DNA of 64,000 bases from Stomorhina lunata (taxonomy: Eukaryota > Arthropoda > Insecta > Diptera > Rhiniidae): contig OW121744.1 of NCBI GenBank assembly GCA_933228675.1, forward strand, positions 57,183,775 through 57,247,774, written 5' to 3'. Under the pieces are notes generated by a model that saw nothing but the letters and a program-made list of their open reading frames with translations, did no database searches and had not been told where the DNA came from. This document shows, piece by piece, positions 1-11,811 of this stretch. The position numbers and the translations under genes were made by a program. The number at the start of each line of letters is the position of its first letter. Position 1 is the first letter of the stretch.

Positions 1-377
1 TGATATATTTTATAAGGTCCTGCTGGTTGCTGCTGATTCAGCTTGTCCTTCTATCCACATTTTCTTGTTCCTCCTTGCAGACCTTTTTATTAGTTCTATC
101 AAGTCCCGCTTGTGTTAGCCAAATTTTTTTTTTTCCTAGTGTTTGTTGACTAACCTCATATTAGATATTCATATTAGAGTTACACATCTAGAGATTTCAT
201 TAATACATGCTTCGCTGTTGTTTATAGCATCTGGAAGACGATTCCTTATGGAAGCAATAAAGGCATTCTATTCCAGTCTTCTTGTTGCACTCTCCTTACT
301 TATCACAATTATTACTTAAATTTATTTTCAAAACACTTCCTAACTAACTAAATTTAAATTGTTCTTTCCTCTTTCAG
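1..377 (+). other. Upstream intron or leader of the NRF-A gene
   Basis: No coding frame is visible. The segment ends in a pyrimidine tract and AG at 376-377, a good 3' splice site, with a branch-point-like CTAAC about 30 bases before it. I infer that the first coding exon is preceded by a non-coding first exon left of this point or outside the window, so positions 378-396 would be 5' UTR. The promoter is not identified. Confidence 0.5.
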
Positions 378-396
378 CTCTCGACACATTTGGAAT

Positions 397-3300
397 ATGA
401 CGACGGTAAGATGGAAAATTTTATTTCCATTGACCGCTTTGATTGTCTTCAGCAGCGTGGAGGTATCTCGAGCAAATCGTAAAAATGTCAGTTATTATAT
501 ACAAACAAATACGACATTGCTCAATAACTATCATATAGTAGATAATACAAATGATACCCTAAAGACAGAGCCGGAGAATGTAGGGAAGCATATCGAAGAA
601 GATGAGGAAGAAGATGTTGTTGATTATGATTTAATAGCTCCCTCCTATGAGGCTCACCTATTTAAGTCTTCTATTGTCTATGGTTTGGCTAAAACCGTTA
701 ATGCCAGTAGTGTTAATCAAGAATGTTACAGAAATTTGAGACATGTCCAGAGGGGTATATTGAGAAAAGAGCCATGGGCCATGAAGGGTGAGTAAATACC
801 TTTTAATATTAGAAGAATTGACTCTATAATTATATGTTTGTATTTTAACATAGCTCTGGATGCCTCTGGTTCTAAACCTGCTGGTTTTGTCTTTGGTCAA
901 AATTATTGGTTTGGCAGCCGGGAAGCTTGTGGTGCAGTTGGCCGTCCTGTGGGCATTACTTTATCCGAAAATTTTCCTCGTGTTATGAATTTGGGTCTTA
1001 TCAAAGATGTGGCTCCTTTCGAGATGGACTATCGTGTCTTGTATATGAGTCACAATTCCCCTTGGCAAGTGGAAATTAAGCTAATGTCTGAACAAATCAT
1101 ACACATTGGCCTGTGTTTGCCCTCATCCTGTAGTTCTCCTGAAATTCAACAGCTTATGACGGACTATGTCCAAGAAGGTCTATTTGTCGAAAATGATATT
1201 TACGATATACAACCCGAAGTTTTGTACATGAAAGATTTAAAAATTACCGAAGAGTTTTTCGAAAGAGAAAGCTTTACTTTGGTCAGTATCTGTTTGTGCT
1301 TTATATTGGGCATGATCTTGTTGGCTTCACATTTGAGAGCGAAAACTCAGGAAGTAGTGGAAAAAGTGGAGACCTTAACACCGTTAGAAGCGGAAACAAC
1401 TAATTCAGCCAGTCAAACTATTTTCGATTTCCATTTCAGCAATTATCCCAAAGTATATAATTTCATCAAATGTTTTGATGTTCAAGAGAATTGCGGAAAA
1501 ATGTTTTCGACCAAAGACTCCAAGGCCAGTGAGATACCCATTATAAATGGCTTGCGCTCAATTTGTGCTCTGTGGATTTTGGTATTCCATGTTGTGTGGT
1601 ATATGTATTTTACGGTCCATAACAAAACTTTCCTGATCTCTTATGCCGAAAAAGTTTTCTTCCAATATGTCAGTTCTGCGCCCGTTTTAGTAGATGTCTT
1701 CTTTACTGTGAGGTAGGTTCTGGTTTATACAAGTATGGAAATTATTTTTACTAATCTTTACAATTTTTTTAATAGCGGTTTCCTGCAAACCTATAACTTC
1801 TTGAGAAATAAGGAGAAAATGGAAGTTATACGCAAAAATTCCTTTGTCCAAAATACCAAGCAATTCTTTAAAATGTTCTTTCATCGTTATTTAAGGTAAG
1901 TTTGAATAAAAATATAATAAATCTGCAGTTTTAAAACGATTGCTAACGGTCTAGTTTAGTATCGAATGCCGCCTGGTTTATGGATCGAATTTTGAACCCC
2001 CAAAGTACTACCGCCAAGTTTGAAATCTTGTTATTTTCTTAATTTTGGCATGTTTAAAGATCGTACGATAAAGTAAATCTGCTAGTAAAGTAGTATCCAT
2101 TATCTCGCAAATATTGAAAGAACTCGGATGATCGGTCCGACAACTAAAAATATATCTTAAATTATCTCATCGTGTATCTACAACTTTATTTTCTTTTTGT
2201 GAGCAGCGAATTTTTTTCTTTATGTACATAATTCTCATTTAGTTCGCGTAAGTTCCAGTATAAGCATTCTAGTTTACAAAATCTGAAAGAACGTGAACCA
2301 AATAGGGGTTCTGATAACTATACCACCGAGAGCAGAATTTCTTTGTCATATTCTAGATCCGTAGTTAACCAATAATCGAAAATTAGTTATCCCATTAAAG
2401 CAATAGTTAGCCTAAGAGCCAATTTTTGAGCTTGAGATCAAAATTAAATTTATTCTCTAATTTTTTTTGGGTGGTGGTTTAAACTTCATGGTGTTGCCAT
2501 ATCGATCAACAAGAAATGGTAACCCCCTTTTGCAAATGTCAAATGTGTTGTCAAAATTACATAACTTTTTTTGTCGAAGAAGAAGACATTGCGCGAATTT
2601 CATGGTTATTATTCAAATACAAATGATTTGGCCATGTTCTAATAGTTCTTTTTTTATAATTGTTTTATTTAAATTTTTATAAATTTCGGAGTCGCTAAAA
2701 TCTTCATCTGCACTTCCAAAAAAATACCTATAAATTTCTGTTTGTTTACGTATTTTTAACAGCTGTTTATTATGCATGTGTGTTTTGACAGTTTTCACTG
2801 AAAATTAAACCACCAACATTGACCGCTTAAACTAGAGAACAAAATAAGATAATCGACCACTCAAAAACAAAATTTGGCGATTAACATTAATTCAATCTCC
2901 GATCTCGAAGTCAAAAAGTGGCTCTAAGTAGTTAGTAATGTCGGATAGTAGATTTGATTGAGGGCCGAGGTTTTATCTCATCGGAGCGTACTTATTTACT
3001 TAAATGGCCTATTTTTACAACCTGTTAAAGACAAAGGCCGAGTATATTTTAGAATGTCATGCGCTTCGATCTCCAAATTTAAAACTTTGCCAAACTTTCA
3101 ACTATTTTCCTCTACTTGGACTTTCTTTCGAAGTTTCGGACGTCATGTTCTACGAGTTCTCTCGGATTCATTCTCGAAGGAACTCGAAGTATTTATCTTC
3201 ATCCACACAAAAGATCCTAGCAAAAGCTATTTAATGTGTTTACTAGGATTCATTCGATCTCGATGTTCACACATTTTCATCTTCGAATCTTTTGACGTTA

Positions 3301-6300
3301 TTTATGTTAACGGCTGTTCCAAATGTAAACACATTATTTTACAACCTCAAAGCTTTAGTTGTCAACGATCACAAGAGATCCAACTAAGTCGAATAGTTTT
3401 GGAATCCATCTGTTTTGTTGTTGTTCATTGACAGCTAGACCCATTTTTATTGATTCCTTAAAAAGGCGGCAGTCACCCCAAGCAATGTGCGGAGACTTAT
3501 TTTATAATATCCGAAGAGAACTTAAGTTTTCTCTTAGATTATAGTAAATCGATCGATAGGAGAGAATTTTATCTTATCGGAGCCATATTCAATAATTCCT
3601 GGAAGTTAGTCTACAGAGAGCGGAATTATTTATCCCATTAAAATGTTTGCCCCCGTGGGCAAAGTCTCTCTGATTCTCTCTTATTTTGTATTTTGCTACC
3701 CCTAGGGTAAGCAAAATATAAATTCAGAGAGACTTTGCCCAACATTGCCCTAAAGTCACCCGAACGATAGCCAAATCATTTAATTTCTTCCCTTAGATTT
3801 TAGTAAGTCGATCAATAATTCCCGGTAGTTAATCTACCGAGAGTGAAAGAATTTATCTCATTGAAATGTACACCCATATTTAGCAGATCGAGAGTCAAAG
3901 ATTTCATCCGAACGATAGCCGAAGCATTTACATCATCAGATTGTAGGCCTGTAACTAGCATTATTCTATAATTAACGGAAGTTTGTTGACCGAGAGCAGT
4001 ATTTATCTAATTGAAATATAGACCAGTATTTAGGATACCAAGAGTTAAAGATTTCATCTCACCGGAAAATTATTCTATAATACCCTATAGTTACCCGAAC
4101 GATAGCCAAAGCCCGGGAGTTGATTGACAGATAGTAGAAGTATTTATCTCATTGAAATGTACACCGATATTTAAGGAGTCAAAGATTTCATCTCATCGGA
4201 AAATTATTCTGTAATACCCGAACGATAGCAAGATTATTTATTTCGTCAGATTTTAGGGCTGTAGTAAGTCTATCGGTCAACTATACCAGTTAGCCGACAA
4301 AAATCCAAAGCATTTATCTCTTCGAATTGTAGGTTGCGATCACTATGGGCTCATTGCTTTAATAATATCCCGTAATCACCGATACTTTGTAGTTAACCGA
4401 TTGCAAAACGATGTTGTATCTCGTCGGATCTTTATTCTAGAAAACCAAGAATTTATGCATTAAGAAAACTTTGAACTGCTAAAGTGTCAAAAGAACTGGG
4501 TAAATATTGTTTCGCGTAGTGCCGATCGTAAGATCGAAATCCGGTTTGTACGCACTAAGATTTATTTACTCGTCAGCCTAAATAAGCAAGGCATTTTTTC
4601 AACATCTCACAATGATATCAATAAGAAGTATTTATCCCTTCGGGCAGTAGCACCGTAGTAAGCCTAACGAGAGCTGAAGTATTTATTTTAGATGCGTAGT
4701 TAGACGACCTAGAGACGAAGATTCAATTTCATTGTAAAACAAGTAAGAAAGTGCTATAGTCGGTCAAGCCCGACCATACGATACCCTTCACCACTAAGGT
4801 CAAAGGTGTTAGTTTTCCTGTATAAAGACAAATATTTGCTAAATTTTGCCATCATACAAACATTTTCACAAAACTTATATATTTAAGCTGTTTCCGTCAT
4901 TTGGACTTAAATGAGAGCTAGGGTCAAATGTGGACCAATTATCTCGAAATTTGACAGATTGATTAGACTTGTTACAAAAGTTATGTATGCAAAAAATAAA
5001 CTTAAAATTCTCATTATCTTTAGATATACGAGCGTTTTAGTGATTTTTGTCTCATTTAGCGCGTTTTAAAAGAAAAGTTTGTATGGGAGCTATGGTCAAA
5101 TGTGGACCGATTTCAAAGAAAATTGGTACAGTGATTTTAGTTTACATAAGCAATATTTGAATTAAATTTCATGAAAAAATATTGATATTTCTGGCTAATA
5201 TATCAATTCCGGGAAGTGGGACCTATGGGAGGTACCATAAATAATAGACCGATTTTGACGAATTTCAAAAGCCATGGTCCCATTATCAAAGAAATGATCT
5301 GTGCCAAATTTCATCAAATTATCTTTAGAATTGCGACCTGTAGTTTGATTACAAGGTTTACATGGGGGTCCAGCCAGCCAGACGGGCGAACGGACGGACG
5401 GACATCGCTAAATCGACTCAGAAAGTGATTCTAAGCCTATTGGTATACTAAAAGGTGGGTCTTAGACAAATATTTCCATGCGTTACATACATCAGCACAA
5501 ACTTATAATACCCTTTCCACCTATGGCGGTGAAGGGTATAATTATTCTATATTTTTCTCCCTTTACCCGAACGACAGCCGATGTATTTATTGCGTTCTTG
5601 TAGTCAGCCTAAAGGATCATTTCATAGAACTCCGTAGTTAGCCCATACCTTTTAGTTAATTAATTTTAAACCGAACTGGTATCTCTTGGAATCATTATTC
5701 CAAAAGATCAAATTTCCAGCCATTAAGAAAAATTTGTACTTATAAATGAGCAGAAGTTTTTAAAGAACTTGGTAAATATTGCCTTCGGGTGGTGAGGATC
5801 GTAAGATCGAAATTCGGATTGTAAAAACCAAAATGCTTCGTTACTTAATAAACAAGCCATTTTTTTTCTAATATCTCACCAAGATACCAAATCGCTCTGT
5901 TAAAGCAAAATTTAGTGAAGGAAGCAGACTTTTAATGAACCTGAAAACAAAATTGCCAATTTGAATTGCTCATAGAGGTTCGAAATTGTAACCCACTTAC
6001 TTTCTTGTAACTAGATCAATGTTGGGTCTGATTCTTTCTGATTTTGTATTTTGCTTACCATAGGGATAGCAAAATACAATATCAGAGAGGCTTTGCGCAA
6101 CATTGATCTCGATCAACGTTGGCCAAATGTAGAGCATTTTTAAATGGAAATGCTCAATCTCAAAATGAAAATGTGCACTGAGAAAAAAATTAGAGTGTAT
6201 TTGCTGTATGATTTGCTATTGTTAAGTTTTCTTGTTCAATGTAAATAATGGCCATCGTTAATCTGGATGAAAAAACTACGAAATCGGGCGAAAGCAAAGC

Positions 6301-7916
6301 CTAATCGAATTTAGATATTGTAGTTTTCCTTTTTACATTTGGACTTCTGTATAAAAACCCTTAGTACAAATGGTGTGTCCTAATATTGAATTTAACCCAA
6401 AAGCAGTTAAATTTGGTCATTCGTTTCCAATGTTTGCTGGCCTACTTTGGAATAAGACACTTCAAATTCCGTCCAGGATCCTTCAAAAATGTTGATAAAG
6501 ATTAAACTATCTGTTGTGAAACTAAAGATTTATTTTACCCTTCTTCAAAATCCACACTTTAATATATTAATTCAATTTCTCTTTTACAGATTGGGTCCAC
6601 TTTATCTTGTGATCATGGGCGTAACCGATCTTCTCTTTGCCTACATTAACAAGATGTCCGTTTATCACATAAACGAAAGATTCGACGAAAACTGTGCCAA
6701 CTACTGGTGGCGCAATATTTTATTCATTCAAAATCTGTACGATCACAAGGACATGTGTCTCAATTGGACCTGGTCCCTGGCCTGTGAAATGCAATACTTC
6801 CTAATAGCCACTGTTATATTATTTACATATGCCAAGTAAGTTTGGATACAGATAAATTAAAAAGAATCCTAAATTTTAATATTCCAACATTTCTTTTTAC
6901 TTTTAGACATCCCAAAGTGGCCAAATCTGCTACAATTGGCCTTTTAATCGCCACCATTGTCTGGTCATTTGGCATTGGCTTAAACATCAACTTCCAGTTA
7001 TCTTTCGACACCTTCTTTGCCACGGGCACCGATATTTATATAAGTCCCTTTGTGCGTGTTTTGCCCTATATCTTGGGAGCCATGGCGGCTTGGTATTTCC
7101 TGGAGCATAGACAGCGTGAATTTGATTTGACCGAATTCCAGGAAAAATGGTTATGGAACTTATCAATCATGATATTTTTCATTTGCATGTATTCGACGGT
7201 TAAACGTGACATGTCCTATCTGGTGGCCATAACTTTGTTTGTTGGTGGACGTTTGCTGTTTTCTTTGGGCATATGTTGGATGATAATGGGCAGTGCAACG
7301 GGACGCAGTACATGTTGGTCTAGATTTTTGGAATCGAAACCTTTTCAACATTTGAATAGACTTTCATATGCCATATATCTGTTGAATCCATTTGTTATAG
7401 CGCTATTCTTCGGGCTGACCAGTGCCAGTACTCATGCCGATCCATTTATGTTGGTAAGTATTGTGTATTCTTCTTCTTCTGTAATATATCGGTGGCTTGG
7501 TGCTAAAAGGGTCAATGTCACTTTTTTACTGTTTTGAGTTAATCATTGCATTAAATTCCCTTCTTTATCCTCATTTATTTAGCTTTAACAGCTAATCTCT
7601 AATTTAACTTAGAACAGATTTATAAGTTGTTTTTTGGGCATTATTACTATGAATTTATATGGAATATAAAAACTTTAAATCAAATTTTCTCAAAACTACT
7701 TTTTTGACATTGGCCCTTTTAGCACCAAGCCACAGATATATGTATGTATATTTCAAAGTCTTAATTATTTTTTTTCGCTAGTGTGTACTCTGTTCCGGTT
7801 TCTCCATAATCACTTACTTGGCCTCTATTGTCTTTTCGCTGGCCTTTGAGATGCCCTTCTGTAATTTATCTTCACTGATCTTAAGACGTTCAAGTGCCAA
7901 AGCGAAAAATGCCTAA
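397..7916 (+). CDS. NRF-A: NRF-6-like multi-pass membrane acyltransferase
   Basis: Six coding exons: 397-787, 854-1712, 1776-1895, 6590-6835, 6907-7453 and 7782-7916; all introns are GT-AG and the total is 2298 nt (765 residues plus TAA). Residues 1-26 look like a signal peptide. An acidic stretch (about 66-75) is followed by the NRF domain, about 108-260, with the conserved GLCLPSSC motif. A membrane segment at about 272-293 leads to an acyltransferase-3 domain from about residue 360, starting with NGLRSICALW and an Arg-X10-His motif (R..VFH), then VDVFFTVSGFL, RYLRLGPLY and WTWSLACEMQYF. The relatives are C. elegans nrf-6 and Drosophila drop-dead, implicated in lipid or small-molecule transport across epithelia; the substrate is unknown and the acyl-transfer chemistry is inferred from the family. 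The start is the first ATG after the splice acceptor. Intron 3 (4.7 kb) holds repeats. It is not assigned to a named orthologue. Confidence 0.93.
1896..4737. repeat. Degenerate repeat-rich first part of NRF-A intron 3
   Basis: No gene is seen. From about 2900 onward, diverged copies of the phrases ATTTATCTCATTGAAATGTA, AAAGATTTCATCTCATCGG and CGAACGATAGCC recur every 100-170 bases. This is an old, badly decayed tandem or dispersed array; it resumes briefly after the DINE-like insertion at 5541-5900. Positions about 2995-3240 match a dispersed repeat also found near 18.0 kb and 57.7 kb. Confidence 0.5.
3656..3741. repeat. Small palindromic MITE-like hairpin, copy 1
   Basis: The segment begins TGGGCAAAGTCTCTCTGA and ends with its reverse complement TCAGAGAGACTTTGCCCA. 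The arms continue inward through TATTTTGTATTTTGCT and AGCAAAATA, and the loop is about 10 bases. A related hairpin lies at 6013-6109. Confidence 0.7.
4738..5540 (+). mobile_element. DINE-1/mini-me-like Helentron, copy 1
   Basis: A full-length non-coding element. It starts AACAAGTAAGAAAGTGCTAT and ends GGTGAAGGGTATA. A subterminal inverted repeat pairs ATACCCTTCACCACTAAGGT near the left end with ACCTATGGCGGTGAAGGGTAT at the right end. Near the 3' end is a short GACG/GACA tract followed by the core ACATCGCTAAATCGACTCAG, which resembles the conserved core of Drosophila DINE-1/mini-me repeats. These are non-autonomous rolling-circle elements, and no protein is encoded. It sits in intron 3 of NRF-A. 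Confidence 0.85.
5541..6589. other. End of NRF-A intron 3
   Basis: Non-coding. It contains more of the decayed repeat, a hairpin MITE at 6013-6109, and finally a pyrimidine tract with the AG acceptor at 6588-6589. Confidence 0.5.
6013..6109. repeat. Small palindromic MITE-like hairpin, copy 2
   Basis: The ends AGATCAATGTTG and CAACATTGATCT are exact reverse complements. The inner arms TGTATTTTGCT and AGCAAAATACA also pair. The inner half is homologous to the hairpin at 3656-3741, so the two are copies of one family. Confidence 0.7.
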
Positions 7917-8028
7917 TCCAGATGCTGCCCCATTCATAACATATCTAATAACATTTTAGTTTTAAGTTTTGCATTTTATGCTTATCTAGAATTATTTTTT
8001 ACTTTTGTACATCACTGTACATCCACAC

Positions 8029-8042
8029 ACACACACACACAC
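8029..8042. repeat. (CA)n microsatellite in NRF-A 3' UTR
   Basis: A short CA run lies about 110 bases after the stop codon of NRF-A. Confidence 0.7.
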
Positions 8043-8367
8043 AGAACACTGTTTTATATGCAAATTGTGATCGTAAATTAATGTAAATTCTTAGGAGTTT
8101 ATATTTCATTAGTACTAAAGTAGATAATATTAAATATCATATTTTATTCGTAACTAATTTTATTCATTTTAGTTTTCTAAGTCATTAATTTTAAGTTGCT
8201 ATTTCCCCCTTTAAGAGAGGATGTAGAGAACGCGATAATTTTATTTAATCCATTTTGTGCATAATTATATAATTTGTATATAGAAACGATTTTTTTTAAG
8301 ATATTTGCCCAGGGACTATAAACCATTGTATATTAGTTAGAATTTATATACACTTGTACAAACATAT

Positions 8368-8373
8368 AATAAA
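8368..8373 (+). terminator. Poly(A) signal AATAAA of NRF-A
   Basis: A canonical AATAAA lies about 450 bases after the NRF-A stop, in AT-rich DNA just before the first repeat unit begins. It is the best candidate for transcript end formation; other weaker A/T hexamers are nearby. Confidence 0.55.
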
Positions 8374-8385
8374 AGTAAACATATT

Positions 8386-10540
8386 CATATCATATGATAA
8401 AAATTTATAAAAACATTCATTTATTTAATTTTTATAGTCGGTCAAGCCTGTTTATACAATACCCTACACTATTAAGGTCAACCATTTCGCTCATAAAACT
8501 TTAGGGACACCGGTGTCCCACATGCATCAAAGGGTTAAATGTGGTTAAATGAATTTAAAAGTTTTATCATCATACAAATATTTTCTGAATACATTCGTGA
8601 CCTTTTTAAAGAAACGCAGACTTTCCTACATAGTCCCCTTTGAGTTCTATATATATTTTGTGATATGTTTCTTCAATTTTGGTATCCCTTCCGAAAAATA
8701 TGATTTGTCGATTTCATTACAGTGAGCGAGTTTGGGGACAAGAAATAGTCACTCTCAAGAATATGGCGGACAATCCTTAGTATTCATGGATTTTGTTATA
8801 AAACTTCGCATGTTCTCCAGACTGTCCTACGTTGCACAGTGGTTTAAAACAAAAAAAAGTGGTAATAAAAATGTATCTTTTAAACTGTAAGTCTGATTGC
8901 ATCAGTATGTAAGAGAGAATTATTATGGAGGACCCAAACTTTTTAATTTTGAACTTAGTAATCATTGAGTGTTAAAGTAGACCACCTTAGAAGTAAACAA
9001 ATAAGAAAGCGCTATAGTCGGTCAAGCCGACCATATGATACCCTTCACCACTAAGGTCAAAGGTGTTATTTTTCCTGTATAAAGACAAATATTTGCTAAA
9101 TTTTGCCATCATACAAACATTTTCTCAAAACTTATATATTCAACCTGTTTCCGTCATCTGGACTTATATGAGAGCTAGGGTCAAATGTGGACCGATTATC
9201 TCGAAATTTGGCAAATTGATTACAGTTGTTACAAAAATTATGTATGCAAAAAATAAGCTCAAAATTTTTATTATCTTTAGATTTACGAGCGTTTTAGTGA
9301 TTTTTTGTCTCATTTAGTGCGTTTTTAAAGAAGAGTTTGTATGGGAGCTATGGTCAAGTGTGGACCGATTTCAACGAAATTTGGTACAGTGATTTAAGTT
9401 TACATAAGCAGTATTTGTTTTAAATTTCATGAAAAAATATTGATATTTGTGGCCAATATAGCAATTCCGGGAAGTGGGACCTATGGGAGGTACCATAAAT
9501 AATGGACCGATTTTGACGAATTTCAATAGCCATGGTCCCATTATCAAAAAAATTATCTGTGCCAAATTTCATCAAATTATCTTTAGAACTGCGACCTGTA
9601 GTTTGATTACAAGGTTTACATGGGGGTCCAGCCAGCCAGACGGACGGACGGACGGACATCGCTAAATCGACTCAAAAAGTGATTCTAAGTCTATTGGTAT
9701 ACTAAAAGGTGGGTCTAAGACAAATATTTCTATGCGTTACAAACATCAGCACAAACTTATAATACCCTTTCCACCTATGGTGGTGAAGGGTATAAAAAAG
9801 CTTTTAGACCGTGTAGCTCTTTCACTTATTGTTTAATATGGTTGATTTTTTAAATTTTTTTTATCATATCATATGATAAAAATTTATAAAAACATTCATT
9901 TATTTAATTTTTATAGTCGGTCAAGCCTGTTTATACAATACCCTACACTATTAAGGTCAACCATTTCGCTCATAAAACTTTAGGGACACCGGTGTCCCAT
10001 ATGCATCAAAGGGTTAAATGTGGTTAAATGAAATTAAAAGTTTTATCATCATGCAAATATTTTCTGAATACATTCGTGACCTTTTTGAAGAAACGCAGAC
10101 TTTCCTACATAGTCCCCTTTGAGTTCTATATATATTTTGTGATATGTTTCTCCAATTTTGGTATCCCTTCCGAAAAATATGATTTGTCGATTTCATTACA
10201 GCGAGCGAGTTTGGGGACAAGAAATAGTCACTCTCAAGAATATGGCGGACAATTCTTAGTATTCATGGATTTTGTTATAAAACTTCGCATGTTCTCCAGA
10301 CTGTCCTACGTTGCACAGTGGTTTAAAACATAAAAAAGTGGCAATAAAAATGTATCTTTTAAACTGTAAGTCTGATTGCATCAGTATGTAAGAGAGAATT
10401 ATTATGGAGGACCCAAACTTTTTAAATTTTGAACTTAGTAATCATTGAGCGTTAAAGTAGACCACCTTAGAAGTAGAAAAAGCTTTTGGACCGTGTAGCT
10501 CTTTCACTTATTATTTAATATGGTTGATTTTTTTAAATTT
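8386..10540 (+). repeat. Tandem duplication of about 675 bp, first copy split by a DINE-like element
   Basis: Unit 1 is 8386-8995 plus 9795-9860; unit 2 is 9865-10540. The two are nearly identical, sharing GTCGGTCAAGCCTGTTTATA, the phrase GACACCGGTGTCCCA, and the tail AAAGCTTTT(A/G)GACCGTG. The unit itself starts like a diverged Helentron (TATAGTCGGTCAAGCC, then an ATACCCTACAC tract). Unit 1 carries the DINE-like insertion 8996-9794, whereas unit 2 is uninterrupted. Confidence 0.85.
8996..9794 (+). mobile_element. DINE-1/mini-me-like Helentron, copy 2
   Basis: Same family as 4738-5540, with matching ends (AACAAATAAGAAAGCGC and GGTGAAGGGTATA), subterminal inverted repeats, a (GACG)n tract and the ACATCGCTAAATCGACTC core. 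The uninterrupted duplicate at 10475 (AAGTA then GAAAAAGCTTTT) shows the empty site and fixes both ends. No target-site duplication is evident, which fits rolling-circle insertion. Confidence 0.87.
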
Positions 10541-11057
10541 TGAAATGAACTTGGTTTTTGTGTTTGACAACAAAAACATTTTCTTTAAAATTAGACAAAT
10601 TTCGAAAAATGCTCTACGTAGAGTGAACAATGTCTCGACCCATTTTCTATGAATATATAACAAAACGTTAACTTTTAATAAACATTTTCTTCGTAAAAAG
10701 TAAAAAATTGATACCATCTTTTTTCGATCAGCAAAAAATATTTGACTTTGGAAATTTCTCAACATCAAACGGATCAAGATATTAAAAGATATTATTTCCT
10801 AAACTGTTGGCTACATGTTAGTATTTCTTAAAAAATTATGGGTTTAATATCGAATGCGCAATGGGTCAAAAACTATAAAAAGTTGAAGAGAAAAATTATG
10901 TGTTTTATTTTTGAAATGAAATAACTTAAAACTCGTAACAGTTTTAATAGTAAAGTAAGAATGTTTTTTCTTCAGTTCTTTAAGCTTATTCCAATTTAAA
11001 AAATCAACCATATTGGACAATAATTGAAACAGCTACACGGTCCAAAAGCTTTTTTTA
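10475..11057. mobile_element. MITE with long terminal inverted repeats
   Basis: The left end AAAAAGCTTTTGGACCGTGT and right end ACACGGTCCAAAAGCTTTTT are reverse complements. The similarity continues for about 55-60 bases (ATGGTTGATTTTTTAAA against its complement near 10995). The inner 460 bases show no coding frame with recognisable homology. The left arm is also present at the end of the first tandem unit at about 9796-9860. Confidence 0.75.
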
Positions 11058-11811
11058 ATTCTGAGGTAGCTTTGACGCACTATTCACATATGTAAGCACA
11101 GGGTAACCAAAAACCCAAAATTTTGAAAGCCTGGGTGCTCTTTAACAATTCTCTCAGACCTTCAGTTATTAAGATACAGATTTTTTACCACTTTTTTTTT
11201 GTTTCAAGCCACTGTGCGTTGGTATGGGAAAAATTAAAAATTTTCTTTTCTATTTGTTAAAATATACAAATTAAAAAATACAAGTCAAAAAAGGTCGATA
11301 TTTTAAACATTGTCATCGTAACTACGATTTAAATTCGACGATTTTCGTTAAAATATTAATTTTTGTTTTGTTCAATTCGAACAAAGTCATTGATTGATAT
11401 TATTTCTTAAGGTAGAAGGCCAATGCACGCGGCAAGCGGCTGCGGGCGGCAATCAGCTGTTTTTTGATTTGTCAAATTTGAAGCGGCAATGGAAAAAAGT
11501 AGAACTTTGTTCTACTTTTCCGCGAGGCAGATTTTCTCAGTGCTGCCAGATTTTATGTACTGGCAATACTACGACCGCCCGCAGCCGAATGCCGCGTATA
11601 TGTATGCTAAATTTTGTTTTCAAAATTGAAAAAGGTTGACTATTGTTTTCCCGGGTCAAAGTTCAAAATTTTGATTTTTACTTTTCATAGTGAAATTGCG
11701 GATTTTGTTTTATAACAAGATAAAGTTATTTTGTAATAACTTAGACATGGGAAGAAAAGTTAAGTCTTATCCAATTTCGAAAAAATACATTGTCCATAGA
11801 CATTGCCAAAT
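11058..11811. other. Intergenic segment with a GC-rich palindrome
   Basis: Non-coding AT-rich DNA. It is interrupted by a GC-rich palindromic element at about 11428-11596, described separately. Confidence 0.5.
11428..11596. mobile_element. GC-rich palindromic MITE
   Basis: The left arm CGCGGCAAGCGGCTGCGGGC and right arm CCGCAGCCGAATGCCGCG are near reverse complements. The GC content is far above the surroundings. The interior carries a second small dyad, AAAAGTAGAAC next to GTTCTACTTTT. No coding capacity is seen. Confidence 0.65.

Noticed and set aside
838..853. ATG at 838 as start of a separate gene
   Set aside because: It lies in intron 1 of NRF-A; splicing at 854 joins the MK-A-LDASG motif of the family in frame.
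5216..5428. Recurring small frame starting MGPMGGTINN, also at 9474, 32840 and 35285
   Set aside because: Present only because the DINE-like copies are similar; length and frame vary between copies and no coding bias is apparent.
7454..7537. Read-through C-terminus of NRF-A past 7453
   Set aside because: GTAAGT at 7454 is a strong donor and the exon at 7782-7916 supplies the expected final membrane segments.
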